Shown here: positions 10,424 to 21,987 of the stretch, piece after piece | Layout of the letters: each line of letters begins with the position of its first letter | Position numbering within the stretch: position 1 is the stretch's first letter | NCBI GenBank assembly: GCA_027475525.1 | Contig: JAMWFC010000044.1 | Span: forward strand, 1,545,470-1,609,469 | Length of the DNA: 64,000 bases | Reading direction: 5' to 3' | From: Macrolepiota albuminosa | Taxonomy: Eukaryota > Basidiomycota > Agaricomycetes > Agaricales > Agaricaceae | Program-made: the position numbers and the translations under genes | The notes under the pieces: generated by a model | The model's input: only the letters and a program-made list of their open reading frames with translations | What the model was told of the DNA's origin: nothing | Database searches by the model: none

Positions 10424-13400
10424 AGTCTGGGGGGTGGCGGGGGCCCGTCTGGAGGGTTCTTCGGGGTAGGGTCCGGAGAGCGGGAGATGTCGAAGGGGAG
10501 TTGTTGGTCGTCAGGCATCGGGCCCTAGGTCAGGCGAAGGGTAAGATGTCGCCAATCAATGCAGGGGTTGGTGTCTTGGGACCACGGGAGCCCTAAGACC
10601 AGGGGTGTGGAGAAGTGGAGTTTGGTTATCAACATCTGGAGGGTGTGAGTCTGTCTGGTGGCAAAAGTAACGGGCATACGCACGAAGTGAGTGATGTCTC
10701 CCACCGTAGAGGCATCTCCGTCGAAGAGGCAGAGCCAAACCGGGACTGGGAGTCGCTGAGCAGGTTCTGGGGCAAAGGTAGACCATGCTTTGTTGATGAA
10801 GTTGTTGGTGGCGCCGCTGTCGATGAGGGTGTTGAGGGGGGTCCTGGAGGGGGCAAGGCGGGTTTTGAGGAGGAGGGAGTGCGAGGAGTGGGGGGGTAGG
10901 TAAGCCGTGAGGGTGTCCTGTATGAGTGTCGTGGAGCAAAGATGTGAGACCGGGGCAGAGAAGACGTCAGGGTTGATTCCACGATTTAGGGCATCTTCCA
11001 GGTCTAAATCGCCGGGTCGTTTTCCGAATACTCGTAGGTGGTGTCCTCCCCTTCGAAGGTCCAGGTGGCACGTCCCATGACCTGTCGTTGGAGGCACTCA
11101 GAGATGAAATGGTCTTTCTCACCACAGAGTATGCAAACACCCTCCCTTCTCCATCGTTCCTGCACATCTTTCGGGACCTCAACCCAGGGTCGCCCCTTCT
11201 TTGAGAGCTGGTTGGCCTGGAGGGCCTCTTTGTCCTGTTCGTCGGTGAAGTCGGGATCTTCAGAGTCTTCCGGGAGTTTCTCGGAGTTTGGCGTGTCGCC
11301 CAGGTCGTTGGTGGCCATGGTGGCATTGAGTTGGGCCTGGGGGTGGGCGCTGCTGCTGGGGTTAGTATTGGGCGGGCCACAACTCACCAGGGGTTGGCCG
11401 CCAGGGAACGCGAGGAGACCAGGGTTTTGCATTTGGGGGTTGGGGGTTTCGCCGGAGAGCCATGGGGGTCCTCCTCTAGGGTTCCAGGGGGGTCGGAAAT
11501 TTGAGTACTCGCTGCGGTCTTCCCAGTAGCATTGGTCAATCTGCATGATGAGGGCCTTGTATCCGTCGTAGGAGGGTTGTTTTGGGGCGAGTCGGAAGAC
11601 GTCCTTGATACATTGCGGCAGGGCACGGCGGAGGGCGTACCGGAGGGCGCTGTAGTTCCAACCTGTCCCGTAAGCTTCCTTCTCAAAACGTACGATGAAG
11701 GTAGTGAAACGTTTTTCAGAGCGCATCCGGAGGTTGAAGAGGTTGTCCTCAGCTTCGGCCATGGTGTCGTAGATCCCGAATTTTCCAGAGAACTTGTCGA
11801 CAAAGGCCTGCCAGTGGGAGAGTGCCAGGTTGTTGGGATCAAACTGGATGAGGGCCGTGTAATGGTTGAAGGCGATCCCCTGAAGGTACGAGGCGGCAAA
11901 GGCCACCCGGGAGCTGTCAACCTGAAACGTGAGTGGTTTTGCCTGAAACGTATTAAGACACTGAGTAAGGAATGTACGCCATTTTTGGAGCTGTCAACCT
12001 GAAACGTGAGTGGTTTTGCCTGAAACGTATTAAGACACTGAGTAAGGAATGTACGCCATTTTTGGGGGTCCCGGCCTGTGAATGCGTCGGGCTTTTGAAT
12101 GTCCAGGCATCCTTTGCAGGTGAGGGCGTCGCGAGCGTCATCCGGTCCAGTAGGGTTGCAGGGAGGGGGGCCAGCATTGTAGTAGTAGTAGTAATGGTTG
12201 CCCCCCCCCTCCTTGTGGAGGAAAGGCACCGAGGGCAGGACCCCACCTGCCTGGAGGGCCTCCTCCAGGTGGCTCACCTGGGGGTCCACTTGTGGAGGAA
12301 AGGCACCGAGGGCAGGACCCCACCTGCCTGGAGGGCCTCCTCCAGGTGGCTCACCTGGGGGTCCACGCCTGGGAGGTCCGTTGTCCCAGGGAGGCTCGTT
12401 CCTGCCGGGGGAAGGCCCGGGTCTCCACGCAGAGAGTGGCGGAGGTGGGGGGCCTGGGGGTCGTCCTCAAGGTTCAGCTGGAGGTGGCGGAGGCGGTCGA
12501 GGAGGGTTTGGTGGTGTCGGGTCAACCTGAGGGGGGCCGGGTGCTGGGTCGGGTGCCAGGTTGCACGTGGGACATTCAATCCAGGAGGGTCGTGCCTGCA
12601 TCGGAGGCCATGGGGGGTTCCGCAGATCAAAGTGGGGCAGGGGGTTGCGGCAGAAGTTGGGCTCCGGAGGGGCCGGGGCTGACGTGGGGGGCGGTACTGG
12701 GACAGGTGCGGGTGCAGGACATTGTTCGTTATTGCCGTGCGTGAGCTCGTTGATGTAACACAGTGTATCATCCGTGCTAGGAGTATCCATGTGGGGTCTA
12801 CTGGGGTTCGCCGGGGCCAGGGGTTGGGAATTGTCCGTTTGCAGAAGGGGTTCCAGGGGTCTCTGGGGCTGTCCCCAGGTCTCAAAGGTGCTAGGAACGG
12901 AGTTAGCCCTACGGCAAGTTGACAAGCCTACCGTGCAGGCAGTGGGCTGATCGAATAGCCCTTCCATCAGGTTGAGGGACCATAGTATGGCCAAGGCATT
13001 TTGTCGCTCTTCCCGTTGTTGTTGCTCCGGAGTGGGGTCTGCGGAGGCTGCTGGGGCTGGTTCTGGGGGCTCCCACCAGATGTGAATCGAGCGGCCTGGG
13101 TCTGCGGAGTCGTTGAGGAGTCGAGGGGAGGGGGACACGTGGACTTTGTCAAGCAGTTGTTGTAACTCTTCACGGAGGATCATGTTATGCCTATACTTTA
13201 CCATAGTCTGCTCTGGGAGTTCTCCTCACGTGAGGCGATCCCCAAATTCAACCAAGCAATGGGCCCAGTCCTCTGGAGTGCCTGCGAAGTCATTGTGTCT
13301 GAATTCCGTGAGTAGCGCCCTTGCCTGTTGTGCGAAGTCCTCTGGCAAGATCCTAAGCGAGCGGAGCACTTCATCCCGTTGTTGTTTGTAGTCCTCGAGA

Positions 13401-13832
13401 CATCGTTGTCCCATTGGCGAGGGGGGAGTCCGATCGGGTGGGGGCAGTGGTTGGGTAGTGTCGAGGGGGATAATCGTAGTTGAGAGGTCCCGGGGGTTGG
13501 GGGGCAGGACGCTGGTAACCGTAGTAAGGGGTGGGTGCAAAGGGGCCCTCGCTGGGGGGAACTGGTGGTGTCTCTGGCAGGCCCCCAGGGATGCTCCGGT
13601 ACGAGGGGACCTCCAGGGGTCACGCCATGGCTAGGTTGGGCAGGGGGGCCCAGCTGGCTGAGGGCCCCAGATCATAGAGAGATGATGGGTCAGGGGCCCA
13701 GTGGCGGTGGAGGTATTGGGGTTCGTACAGGAGGGGTGGATAGGTGGGGCGAGGGGTCTGTGCGGGGTAGTGATCGGGGGCTGGGCGCCCGTGGGGTAGT
13801 AGGTATGAGTATACCTAGCCATCAAGAACGGT
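10424..13832 (-). pseudogene. Decayed Ty3/gypsy element C, gag and protease
   Basis: Minus-strand gag starts near 13823 (MARYTHTYYP) and runs through proline-rich sequence in changing frames: 13540-13226, TGA at 13226-13228, 13204-12467, 12289-11384, 11906-11004. It contains a capsid-like region and a CCHC zinc knuckle (CILCGEKDHFISEC, about 11105-11150). An aspartic protease follows (LIDSGATNNF near 10820; VLGLPW), then a proline-rich linker that stops at the solo LTR. Two exact 77-bp tandem repeats (11911-12064 and 12212-12365) shift the gag frame and are probably assembly errors, so part of the apparent decay may be false. No reverse transcriptase follows: element B's protease begins beyond the solo LTR. 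Confidence 0.82.
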
Positions 13833-14331
13833 GTAAGGAGGGAGTCTTGATATTATGTCAGGTTTCGCTGAGTCGGGGGCTTTCCAGGAAAGCAATTGCC
13901 CTTACAATGCGGACTTGACCTACGGATACTCGGGTGTCTGGAACTCCAGGGCTAGGACTCCGGGGTTCAAGACGTGGACAGGGGTAATTCCGGGAGAGGG
14001 AACTTGGTCCAGGGGTTTTGGGTTTTGGGTAGCTGGGGATAAGGTGGGGGTCGAGTCGTGAACCAGGGGTTCTAAGACGAGACCAAGTTAGCAAGTTAAA
14101 GTCGCGAAGTGCAGAGGGCACGCAACAATTCAAGTAATCCAAGTTAATGCAATATCAAGACTAGCGAATCAAAGAACCAGAGCACCTCAAAGACTGAGAA
14201 TAGTACTAACAGATAGTGTTAAGAGAATAGAAACAGCAAAATGAGAGAATGATAGAAGAAATAAGAAAATGAATAGAAGGAGAGTGAAGGAGTAAGGAGT
14301 GAAAGAAGGAAGAAATGAGGAGTCCCCTGAC
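13833..14331 (-). repeat. LTR of gypsy element C (5' LTR in its orientation)
   Basis: Plus-strand reading starts TGTAAGGAGGGAG and ends GTCCCCTGACA; 499 bp. The right half is clearly the same family as the solo LTRs at 9843 and 38221, while the left half is more diverged. It sits immediately upstream of element C's gag on the minus strand, as expected for a 5' LTR. Confidence 0.7.
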
Positions 14332-14518
14332 ATACACTTCAAAGTTGATGCTGAAGAACTGTTGTGGATGCACAACATCTGCAACCATAATGTAGTCTGT
14401 CTGCTGTAGGATTAAAGCCTCATCACTGCTATGCTTTATGCAGGCTCATGATGTGGTGGGCCATTTCTGATCCAGCAAGATGCTGGAATACCTGAGGCAG
14501 TAGTACTGGTAGCCTCAG

Positions 14519-15112
14519 ATGCATATGAAAGTTACAAAGTTTTGCCAGACATGCATTGCATGTCAAAGGGCAAAGACCAGTAACCAGAAGCTCACTGGGA
14601 AGCTGCATTCCCTGCTTATTCTGGTTAAGCCATGGGATTCCATTAAAATAGACTTTGTAGGACCATTTCCAGAGGCCAAAGGGTTTAACTACCTTTGGGT
14701 GGTAATTTGCCACATCACAAGCATAATGCCAAATGAGCAGCAGAGATCAGACCCAGAACTAATGCAGGGCATGTTAGTATACTTGTCAATGGAGAATTTG
14801 AACCTCCCCAAGGAGAGGGCAAGTAAGCTGTGTCTGAAATTTATTGGGCCCTATAGAATCCTGGAGGCTGAGCCATGCACATCAAACTATGTGCTGGAAT
14901 TGCCTGCAGCATTGCAGGCAAGGACGATTGTGCCCAGATTCCATGTTTTACTGCTCAGACCTTACAAGACAAGCAATGATGCCTTGTTTCTAAATTGGAT
15001 GATGTTTGAGGCATATAACTTTGAAGCAAGTGATGAACAAGAGTGGTTCATCAAAGAAATACTGGGACATTGGTGGTTGGAAGGGAGAAACCTTGAATTT
15101 GAGGTTTGGTGA
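14519..15112 (+). pseudogene. Gypsy integrase remnant with in-frame internal deletion (element G)
   Basis: A 197-codon open frame begins inside an integrase zinc finger (CQTCIACQRAK) and the first core segment (IKIDFVGPFPEAKG). It then jumps to the C-terminal part (KLCLKFIGPYRILEAE, RFHVLLLRPY) and a chromodomain-like end (EWFIKEILGHWW). Most of the DDE core is missing, so it cannot be an active integrase. The missing part was lost without breaking the frame. Surrounding sequence is AT-rich and otherwise decayed. Confidence 0.75.
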
Positions 15113-15309
15113 AGTACAGGAGACACAACATGGGAGTCACTTAGTAAGTGTTCAATGCTGGCAGCTTTGGATTGGTATTTGGAATTGCAAGGGGTTCAAC
15201 AGCCAAGGCAGCTATTTAAGCACTCATGTGCTTAAATAAGATTGGGCCAGATCTGTATTGAATCAGATGTTATCTTTTGATCAGAATGATAAGATTGATA
15301 CAATCAGAT

Positions 15310-15442
15310 TGTCATGACCCACAGCATCATGACACTGGATACTGCTTAAATAGTGCCTGCAACATGTCAAGCCAGGCTTGACATTGTGGCCTTTTAGCCC
15401 AGTTAGTAGATCACTTCTATTGCAGGAGTTGTGGTCATCACA
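15310..15442 (+). repeat. Left LTR of TRIM
   Basis: 133 bp, TGTCATGACC to CATCACA. It contains the A-box-like motif at 15395-15406 with one change (GTTAG instead of GTTGG). Confidence 0.85.
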
Positions 15443-15477
15443 GAATGTCAAGCTTAAAAGGTCAAGTGTTCAACTCC
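15395..15477 (+). promoter_or_regulatory. A-box and B-box like pair of the TRIM
   Basis: The A-box-like word at 15395-15406 and TGTTCAACTCC at 15467-15477 are about 60 bp apart, within the range used by tRNA-type promoters. The pair straddles the LTR/internal border. A tRNA cloverleaf could not be drawn convincingly, so this is a promoter candidate, not a tRNA gene. Confidence 0.4.
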
Positions 15478-15709
15478 CTGAGTTGGCAGATTCTGAGTGG
15501 TCCAGAATTGTTGCATTGGGGTCTCTCTGAACAATTGGCTTACTGGCAAGGGTCAGGGGGCCTACTATTTAACAAGGCAGAATGCCAGGAGCTTGGACTA
15601 GAGACTGAGAGTCCTTGTGTTTCCCAGTTGGGCAGCTGACAGGCAGTCAGAAGGGGCCGACGGTACTTTCACAGGCATCTCGAGGGCTCGATGCTTAAAG
15701 AGAGGGCAC

Positions 15710-15842
15710 TGTCATGACCCACAGCATCATGACACTGGATACTGCTTAAATAGTGCCTGCAACATGTCAAGCCAGGCTTGACATTGTGGCCTTTTAGCCC
15801 AGTTGGTAGATCACTTCTATTGCAGGAGTTGTGGTCATCACA
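15710..15842 (+). repeat. Right LTR of TRIM
   Basis: 133 bp, one mismatch to the left copy. It has the consensus A-box-like TAGCCCAGTTGG and is preceded by the purine-rich tract at 15697-15709. Confidence 0.85.
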
Positions 15843-15847
15843 CAGAT

Positions 15848-17860
15848 CTGTCAGAGTCAGATCAAATTATGTAACATGACAGGTGTAAACTCTTTTTTTT
15901 TTCTCTGGAGACCGTCATGTCAGCTACAGTAATGTTGTACTCCTTTCCTGGACAAACATCAAGTTGGCAAAAACAGAACCCACAGAGTTTTGGTGGAGGG
16001 GAAAAAACAGCAGATACTTCAAGCAATGAGTAATGTTAGTGTAGCAGTACTGATGCCAGGTATAGCAGCATATCTGACTACAGCTCAATTTTGGCAGGCT
16101 CTGCCATTTTTTCAAACAATAAGCACCATAGTTTAAGCAAAGATAAAGAGAAGAAGATGAGTAGCACAGCATAATATGCCCATAGGTGGCACTGTAAACA
16201 ACAAAGATGAGATAGACAAAGCTAGCATCTAACTTAGTGATGAAATCAGACAGAGCTAGCACAATTTAAATGCTAAGTGTAACTGAGTGCTCAAAAAGTT
16301 ACAATTTGTTGTTATATATATGTGAAGTAGCTAGTCTCTATACTATGCGCTACTGTATTTCCAAAAATAAGTCTATTGACAGTGCTACCAATTAGCACCT
16401 CTCCTTGTGGTTGTAGCTAACAGCCACCTGTCAATGGCAACCTGCAACACATGGATGATGGCGACCAATGGTGACTCTAAAACTACTTGGAAATTATACA
16501 AGTCTGCTCACTTTTTGATGTAATCTGATTGGTCAGGCCCTTCTGGTGTATGGTCAGAAAATCCTCAACAGATGCCATGAGCGCTAATTCCAGCGCTAAA
16601 CATTGTACCTGCTTCTGATAGATTTGAATGTCAGGTCTGCATGTATCCTGCCTTATTGTTATTGATTCCTTTAGACTTCTGATTGAAGTGCCTTGGTGAT
16701 TGACAGTGCCAACTGTTAACTCCTTTTGGTATTGATCAGGGTTTGGTCAGAGTCAACTCCTCCACCATTGCGCTAGCACTATGGGTTCTGAGCCTCCTAG
16801 ATTTTTGAAGTAGATGGGTAGAGTGTGCTGAAGAACTGAAAACTGGTGATTAAGGTAAATAGGTAAGCCCCGCAATAGAGCAACAGAGCTAAAGCCGCTC
16901 TGTATCAAAACTAATTGCTAGAGTCTCCAGTATGTCAAGTGCCGGTTGACATATAATGTCTCTTGATGCACTCAGTACAAGTAGAAGCTTATCACTGGCA
17001 AAAGAGTCACTGTTACACAAGAGCCAGTAAGCAGAAGGCAGAAGGAGCCTCCAGATTGAGACGATTGAAGTAGGATAAGGGCACAGGGCCCACAATGGCC
17101 CAGATTACTGCAACTAAGGTTATTTCCAGCCTATAGGCAGTCTCCATTTCCATGTAAATTTTTAGCAAGTAAGAAAGGAAAAGGAAGAGCATCTGAGGAG
17201 CAAGTAGATCCTCAGGTTGAGGTGGTATGGCAACAATTGGTGGCAGCAGGGCAACATGTACCTCCAGAGTCTGAGTTTCTGAAGGATCCAGTAGCCCAAG
17301 TTGTGATTGTTGACTGAAACAGTCTATTAGGGTCAGCTTGGATGTGATCACATGATCTTTGTATTGACTTTGTGTTAACGTGTATTATAGCCTCAGTTGC
17401 TTTCTACTACCATAGACAGGCTCTGAGGCTGTAAGTACACGTTTTTACCTTTATTGATTAGTACATATCTGATAGCCTGTGACTTAGCTACTTCACTCTA
17501 TCCTTAGGTATAAAAACAAGTTGCTTTCTACTACCATAGACAGGCTCTGAGGCTCTACTTCACGCTATCCTTAGTTCTAAACTGTCAGATATGTCCAACA
17601 GTGATCACCAGTCTTCTGGATGAGATCATTATGCTGCAACAGCATAATGACAATATAATTAAAATGTTCACCAATGCAATTAAAAGATGAGCAATGACAC
17701 CAGAAGAGCAAACTGAAGCCAAGCACCTCAGAATGCAGAAGATAGAAGGGAAGCAAAGCGAGATGCAGAAAGAGGGGAGGCACTGGTAGCACTTCCTGGC
17801 CTTAAGGAGATAGGTGAAGTAAGCCCCCTCTCTGTAGAGCAGGGTGACAAGGACATCTTA
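15848..17860. other. AT-rich non-coding stretch with copia-LTR-like repeats
   Basis: No recognisable gene. Near 17398-17431 and 17520-17553 the string from TTGCTTTCTACTACC to CTGAGGCT occurs twice, followed in both cases by a similar ACTTCAC(T/G)CTATCC. A stem AGCCTCAGT ... CTGAGGCT (17389-17430) followed by GTAAGTAC matches the hairpin found in the copia LTRs elsewhere in the window. I therefore read 17.36-17.58 kb as a copia LTR remnant on the plus strand. Confidence 0.45.
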
Positions 17861-18723
17861 GTGGACAACAAGGACTGGGAATTAATTTCCTTGATGCATG
17901 CAATCAGCAAGGTGAAGATGCAAAGCAAGCTGAAAGGGGCCCTGCAGATTGCCACAATGCTGTTCCAAGCTGAGGTGCTGAAGGGATCAGGAGTGGGAGA
18001 AATAGTGTTTTTCTTGCCTGCAGTAAATTATGAGATACCGCAAGAGTTGTATGTTCCAAAGTCACCTTGTCATAATGTGCAAATGGAGAATGAGGTGGAA
18101 AATTGGCTCCCTTTGCTAGCTTCAATGGGTATTGCTGACACTAATGATGCCAGTGACTATGGTCCAAGTACAGAGGACACCCTCTTGAAAGAAGAGACAG
18201 TGGCACAGAAAAACTTGCAGTTAAATCACAGCTGCAAGGCAGCCACCTGGAGTAAGGCTGCTGCAGACAAGCAGGCCAAGCTTGACTGTGATTGACTGGA
18301 GCAGGCTATAGAGCATATCTCCAAGGAGCTGGGAGTTTTTGGAGAGGGAAATGCCACTGAATGTTCTAATTGGTTTTTTGATGGTGTACTTGAGTGCCAC
18401 TTCTATTATTCATGGTTGTTGAACATTGTATTTGCAGGAGATGAGGCACTGTAAACCAAGGAGCAGGAAAAAGAGCAGGAAATGAGGTATCACCAGACCT
18501 CAATTTTATTGCCAGAGTACTAGCTTTTATTATGGCTTGTCCAAAGATGTATCAAGAGGCTATTGAAGCCCATAATATGGCCAACTCTGGCCAACCATTT
18601 TTGCCAATGTCATGGATATATGTACAGTTCATGACTTTCTATTTTGATGACTCAGTATTAGCCAACATCAGTGAGGCCAATGTCTTGAGGGTCTTTTTAG
18701 CCAATTATGTGCCAGCCAAATAA
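17861..18723 (+). pseudogene. Unrecognised open frames in decayed sequence
   Basis: A 144-codon frame at 17861-18295 (MDNKDWELISLMHAI) ends at a TGA. Protein-like sequence appears to continue past it, including a 63-codon frame at 18532-18723 (MACPKMYQEAIEAHN). The amino-acid composition looks protein-like, but I recognise no family. Its neighbours are degenerate retroelements, so it may be a broken element gene or a captured host fragment. No function is proposed. Confidence 0.3.
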
Positions 18724-19770
18724 ATAGACCACACATATATTTTCAGTGTGGTTTATCTCAAAAGCCACTTCCAGGCAGTTAATGCCTTATTGGATATGTA
18801 CTGTGATGAATGACTCTGTAAACTGAACATCTACAGTGAGCTACCTGTCATTCCACAGTAGGATGAGTAGAGAATCCCCACCATGGATGATGTGATACGT
18901 CTGCAAGCATTGCTCATGCAAGAATTTGCTTAAGGTCATTTATACCTTGAGGACAGATTCTATTACCCCATTGGGATGGAACTGTGTTGTCACAATTTAT
19001 AAATGCGAGGCCCACATCAAGGGCCCTTATCACCACTGTCTGTAGTTACTATGACCACAGAAGACTGGGCAAATAACTTGCTTCTCAAAGAAATGTCAAT
19101 GTTGGCTAACACCAACATCAATATGGCTGCCTTCCTTAAAAGCAAGCTATAACATCTCCCATCTGCATGAATATGGCAAGCCTTACTTTAAATAACTGTC
19201 AGCTAACATTGACACTGGCTTATCATGACAGTTTGGGCCTTTGATGTGCCCTCTTTTTAGAGACTGTAATCAGTCTGAAAGGGGAGTATGTAACCAAGTA
19301 ACCTAGAGCCTCTGCTCTAGGTTTAATCATTGTTGTACATGTTATACAGCCCACTAGTTGTGCCAGCTCATTATTCCACTGAACAACCTTTTAGTAGTTC
19401 AGTCATTTATAGTACTTACTGTAATTTTATATTATTTAAATTATATAATATACAACATAGTACTGTTGCTGCTACTTTACATAAGGTAGCTTTTTGTTAC
19501 ATTACTCATAGGACTAAATCAAATATTGATCTGGTTCTGTGATGTGACTATAAGCTATTGACATCATTTCATAGCCCTATCATGCTTCTCCTCCTTATAA
19601 CAGTAGCTAAACTATTATTGAATTGATAGCTTGAGCTAGTCCCTGCTCTTTTATTCTGTACTTTCTATGTATTTATCAGAGTGTCTTTGGAGATATAATT
19701 TGTTGAGACTGCCACCAAGAGGCTTACAGTTTTCAGCCTTATTATTAAATGTTTGTTTTGACTTCTAGTA
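18724..19770. other. AT-rich sequence without recognisable genes
   Basis: Only short frames are present and no repeat boundary is visible. It probably represents old transposon debris, judging by its neighbours. Confidence 0.4.
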
Positions 19771-19774
19771 CATA

Positions 19775-20620
19775 TTGTATCACTGTCTAGAAGTACTCCA
19801 GGTTTTTGTAGTCCATCTATACTTTAAAGCTGTGCCAGGCCCTTTTCAAGGAATGGCACTACTCTTTCAAGAATTAGATAATTGCAAGTATTTCTTTGCC
19901 ATAAATCTTGTAGTTCTATTCCACAGCTTTGAGACTCTTGAAGTAGAACATAACAGAGTGCCATTTTCTATCTTCTCAAGACCACTGGAACAGGACTGTG
20001 CTGATGGCAAAGTTGGAGCTGTCTGCCTCTACTTAGACAAGGAGGTCATTATCAGAAAACAGTAGCACAGACTTTCAGGTGACTATAGACTTTATAGCCT
20101 TGAAGACTTGCTGCCTCATTTCTTCCTAAGTCCATAGGATATCCCTCATAATGAGGTTAAACAATAGATGTTTGTGGTGAGAGAAGTCTTAAATAAATTG
20201 CTTAGAAATTAATGAATCTCAGAAAAGCCTGTGTTTGCTTCTTGTTTGGGGTTTAGGCCATTGCAAAACACTAGCTACATTTATGGAGTCTATCTCTGCT
20301 GCTCTATAGGAGATGATAAGCTCAAGATATTCAATGTATATAAATCTGCTTGAACTCACACTTCTCTGGCTTGAGAAATAGCTGGTGCTGATAGAAGTCT
20401 AAAACAATCTGGATGATGTGACAGTATTCCTCTTGGTGTAGATGAAAATGTTGTCATGGTACAATTGGCAATGAGATTCTGAAAAATGTTGTTTATCATT
20501 GTTTGAAAGGTGACAAAGCTGTTGGTGAGTCCAAAGAATATTACCAGTAGTTCAAACAATCTGTAGTTGGTCCAGAATGCTGCCTTCATATGAGATTTGT
20601 CTTAAGTCTTTCTTACTGGC
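19775..20620 (-). pseudogene. Degenerate gypsy RT/RNase H fragment (minus strand)
   Basis: At 20589-20356 the minus strand encodes KAAFWTNYRLFELLVIFF-type reverse transcriptase, clearly related to element D's KAAFWTNRSLFEPLVMFF. At 20065-19775 the minus strand is the counterpart of D's RNase H (antisense of the SKSLNAVERNYEIHDKE segment). Frames are broken throughout. It is a much older copy of the D family. Confidence 0.7.
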
Positions 20621-21410
20621 ATATACAAGAGAATCTGCCAAATTGGTTGATTTACTAAAGTACATTAAGTAAAAAAGAAGATATCCTAAATATATATAAA
20701 TACTAACTATATAGTGTAGGTGAAATAGATATGTATATAAGTAATTAATTGTCAGGAGACTCTTCATTTTTTCTTTCTTCCACTCCTTATTCCTTCACTT
20801 CCCTTTCATTCATTTTTTTATTTCTTCTGTCATTCTTTCATTTTACTGTTTCTATTCTTTTAACACTATTTGTTAGTACTATTTTCAGCTCTTGAGTTGC
20901 TCTGATTCTTTAGCTACCATTCAGACAAGTGTGGACCCTTCAGCGCCACTTCCAGACTGCTTATATAAGCAGGAATTTGCTTTTCTGACTTCCAAAGTTT
21001 AGAGTTTTCCTGCTTTATTTGTACAGTTGTTTATTTAAGCAATTTTCAAGTTTTTAAGGTTTTGTTGTACTGTACAGTTGCTTTCCATGCTTCAGAAGCT
21101 CCAGAAGCATCCAACCTGGCATAGGTCATCCTTAGACTTGTTCTTTTTGGATCTCCCTATTGACTGAGTAGGTTGTTTATCTCAGTTTTGTCTGTGTCAT
21201 GTGCATCATAGCATACATATGAGTTGTCACCTCTTTGCACTCTCAGTTGTTTTTCCTTTCATGGCAGACACTGACAGTGTAAGTGGCTCCAAATCATTTT
21301 TACCCAGAGTCATGATACTTATGTTAACTTAAACTAGTATTATGTACCAATACTAGATATAATATACAGTTGTTCTTTTTTTGTAGCAAACACTGATGGT
21401 TATTATTTAC

Positions 21411-21709
21411 TGTAGTCCCAGATTTATGTAGATATGAACAGAGAGAAAAGCCTCAGTGTCGTGTCAATATGCAGAAGACAACTAATGATTATTGTACCTA
21501 TGTAGATATGAACAGAGAGAAACTGTATAATGGTATGGTCCGTGAGTATAAGTATTTGGTAACAAGAGGATAGTAACTTACAGCCTCAGTGTTGTGTCAA
21601 TATGCAGAAGACAACTGAGGCTGATAAGCAAGACCAAATGATCTAAATAGCATATAGTCATGTGATTTCTTGGATGCGGGGACCTAAATAGGACTAGTCC
21701 AGTCCAACA
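21411..21709 (-). repeat. 3' LTR of copia E
   Basis: 299 bp, plus-strand TGTAGTCCCAG to GTCCAACA. It contains the stem-loop at 21582-21622 (AGCCTCAGT ... ACTGAGGCT). Confidence 0.9.
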
Positions 21710-21713
21710 CAAC

Positions 21714-21987
21714 TGTAAGGGCGACCTCCGGAGGTTGCGGCACTATCATACAACTGGCAGAGGGAAATCCAAAGTATATTAGAGCCAGTAACGACAGTAC
21801 AATCAATAACTAATCACCTGGCAGAGGGAAATCCAAAGAGAGCAAGTCTAAGGATTCCTCTGCCAGTGCGGCACATCAGTATGGGGGTGGACGGGCATGG
21901 GAATGACTGTACAGTATCCAACGGCTAGCTCCGGGAGGCCGGGAGAACTCCGGGGCATGGGAAATGCTCCGGAGTTCTCCGGAAACT
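21714..21987 (-). repeat. 3' LTR of gypsy D, truncated
   Basis: Starts TGTAAGGGCGACC. It matches the right LTR up to TCTCCGGAAACT and then diverges, lacking the expected GTCCCCTGACA end. Confidence 0.75.

Larger units (their letters stand above)
15310..15842 (+). mobile_element. TRIM-like miniature LTR element with Pol III-type boxes
   Basis: Two 133-bp direct repeats (15310-15442, 15710-15842; one difference seen, agttagtaga versus agttggtaga) flank 267 bp with no coding capacity. The element starts TGTCATGACC, ends CATCACA, and is flanked by CAGAT at 15305-15309 and 15843-15847. A purine-rich tract (aaagagagggcac) ends directly before the right repeat. It therefore has the complete anatomy of a non-autonomous LTR element and would need enzymes from a gypsy-type partner. 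The repeat carries TAGCCCAGTTGG, a perfect match to the tRNA A-box consensus. The internal part holds TGTTCAACTCC, one base from the B-box consensus. Near-identity of the repeats implies a fairly recent insertion. No canonical TGG primer-binding site is obvious. Confidence 0.85.

Noticed and set aside
15380..15480. tRNA gene within the TRIM
   Set aside because: A- and B-box words are present but acceptor, anticodon and T stems do not pair convincingly; kept only as a promoter candidate.
21426..21520. Repeat of GTAGATATGAACAGAG inside the copia E LTR as another assembly duplicate
   Set aside because: The spacing is 74 bp and the same arrangement occurs in both LTR copies, so it is a genuine property of the LTR.
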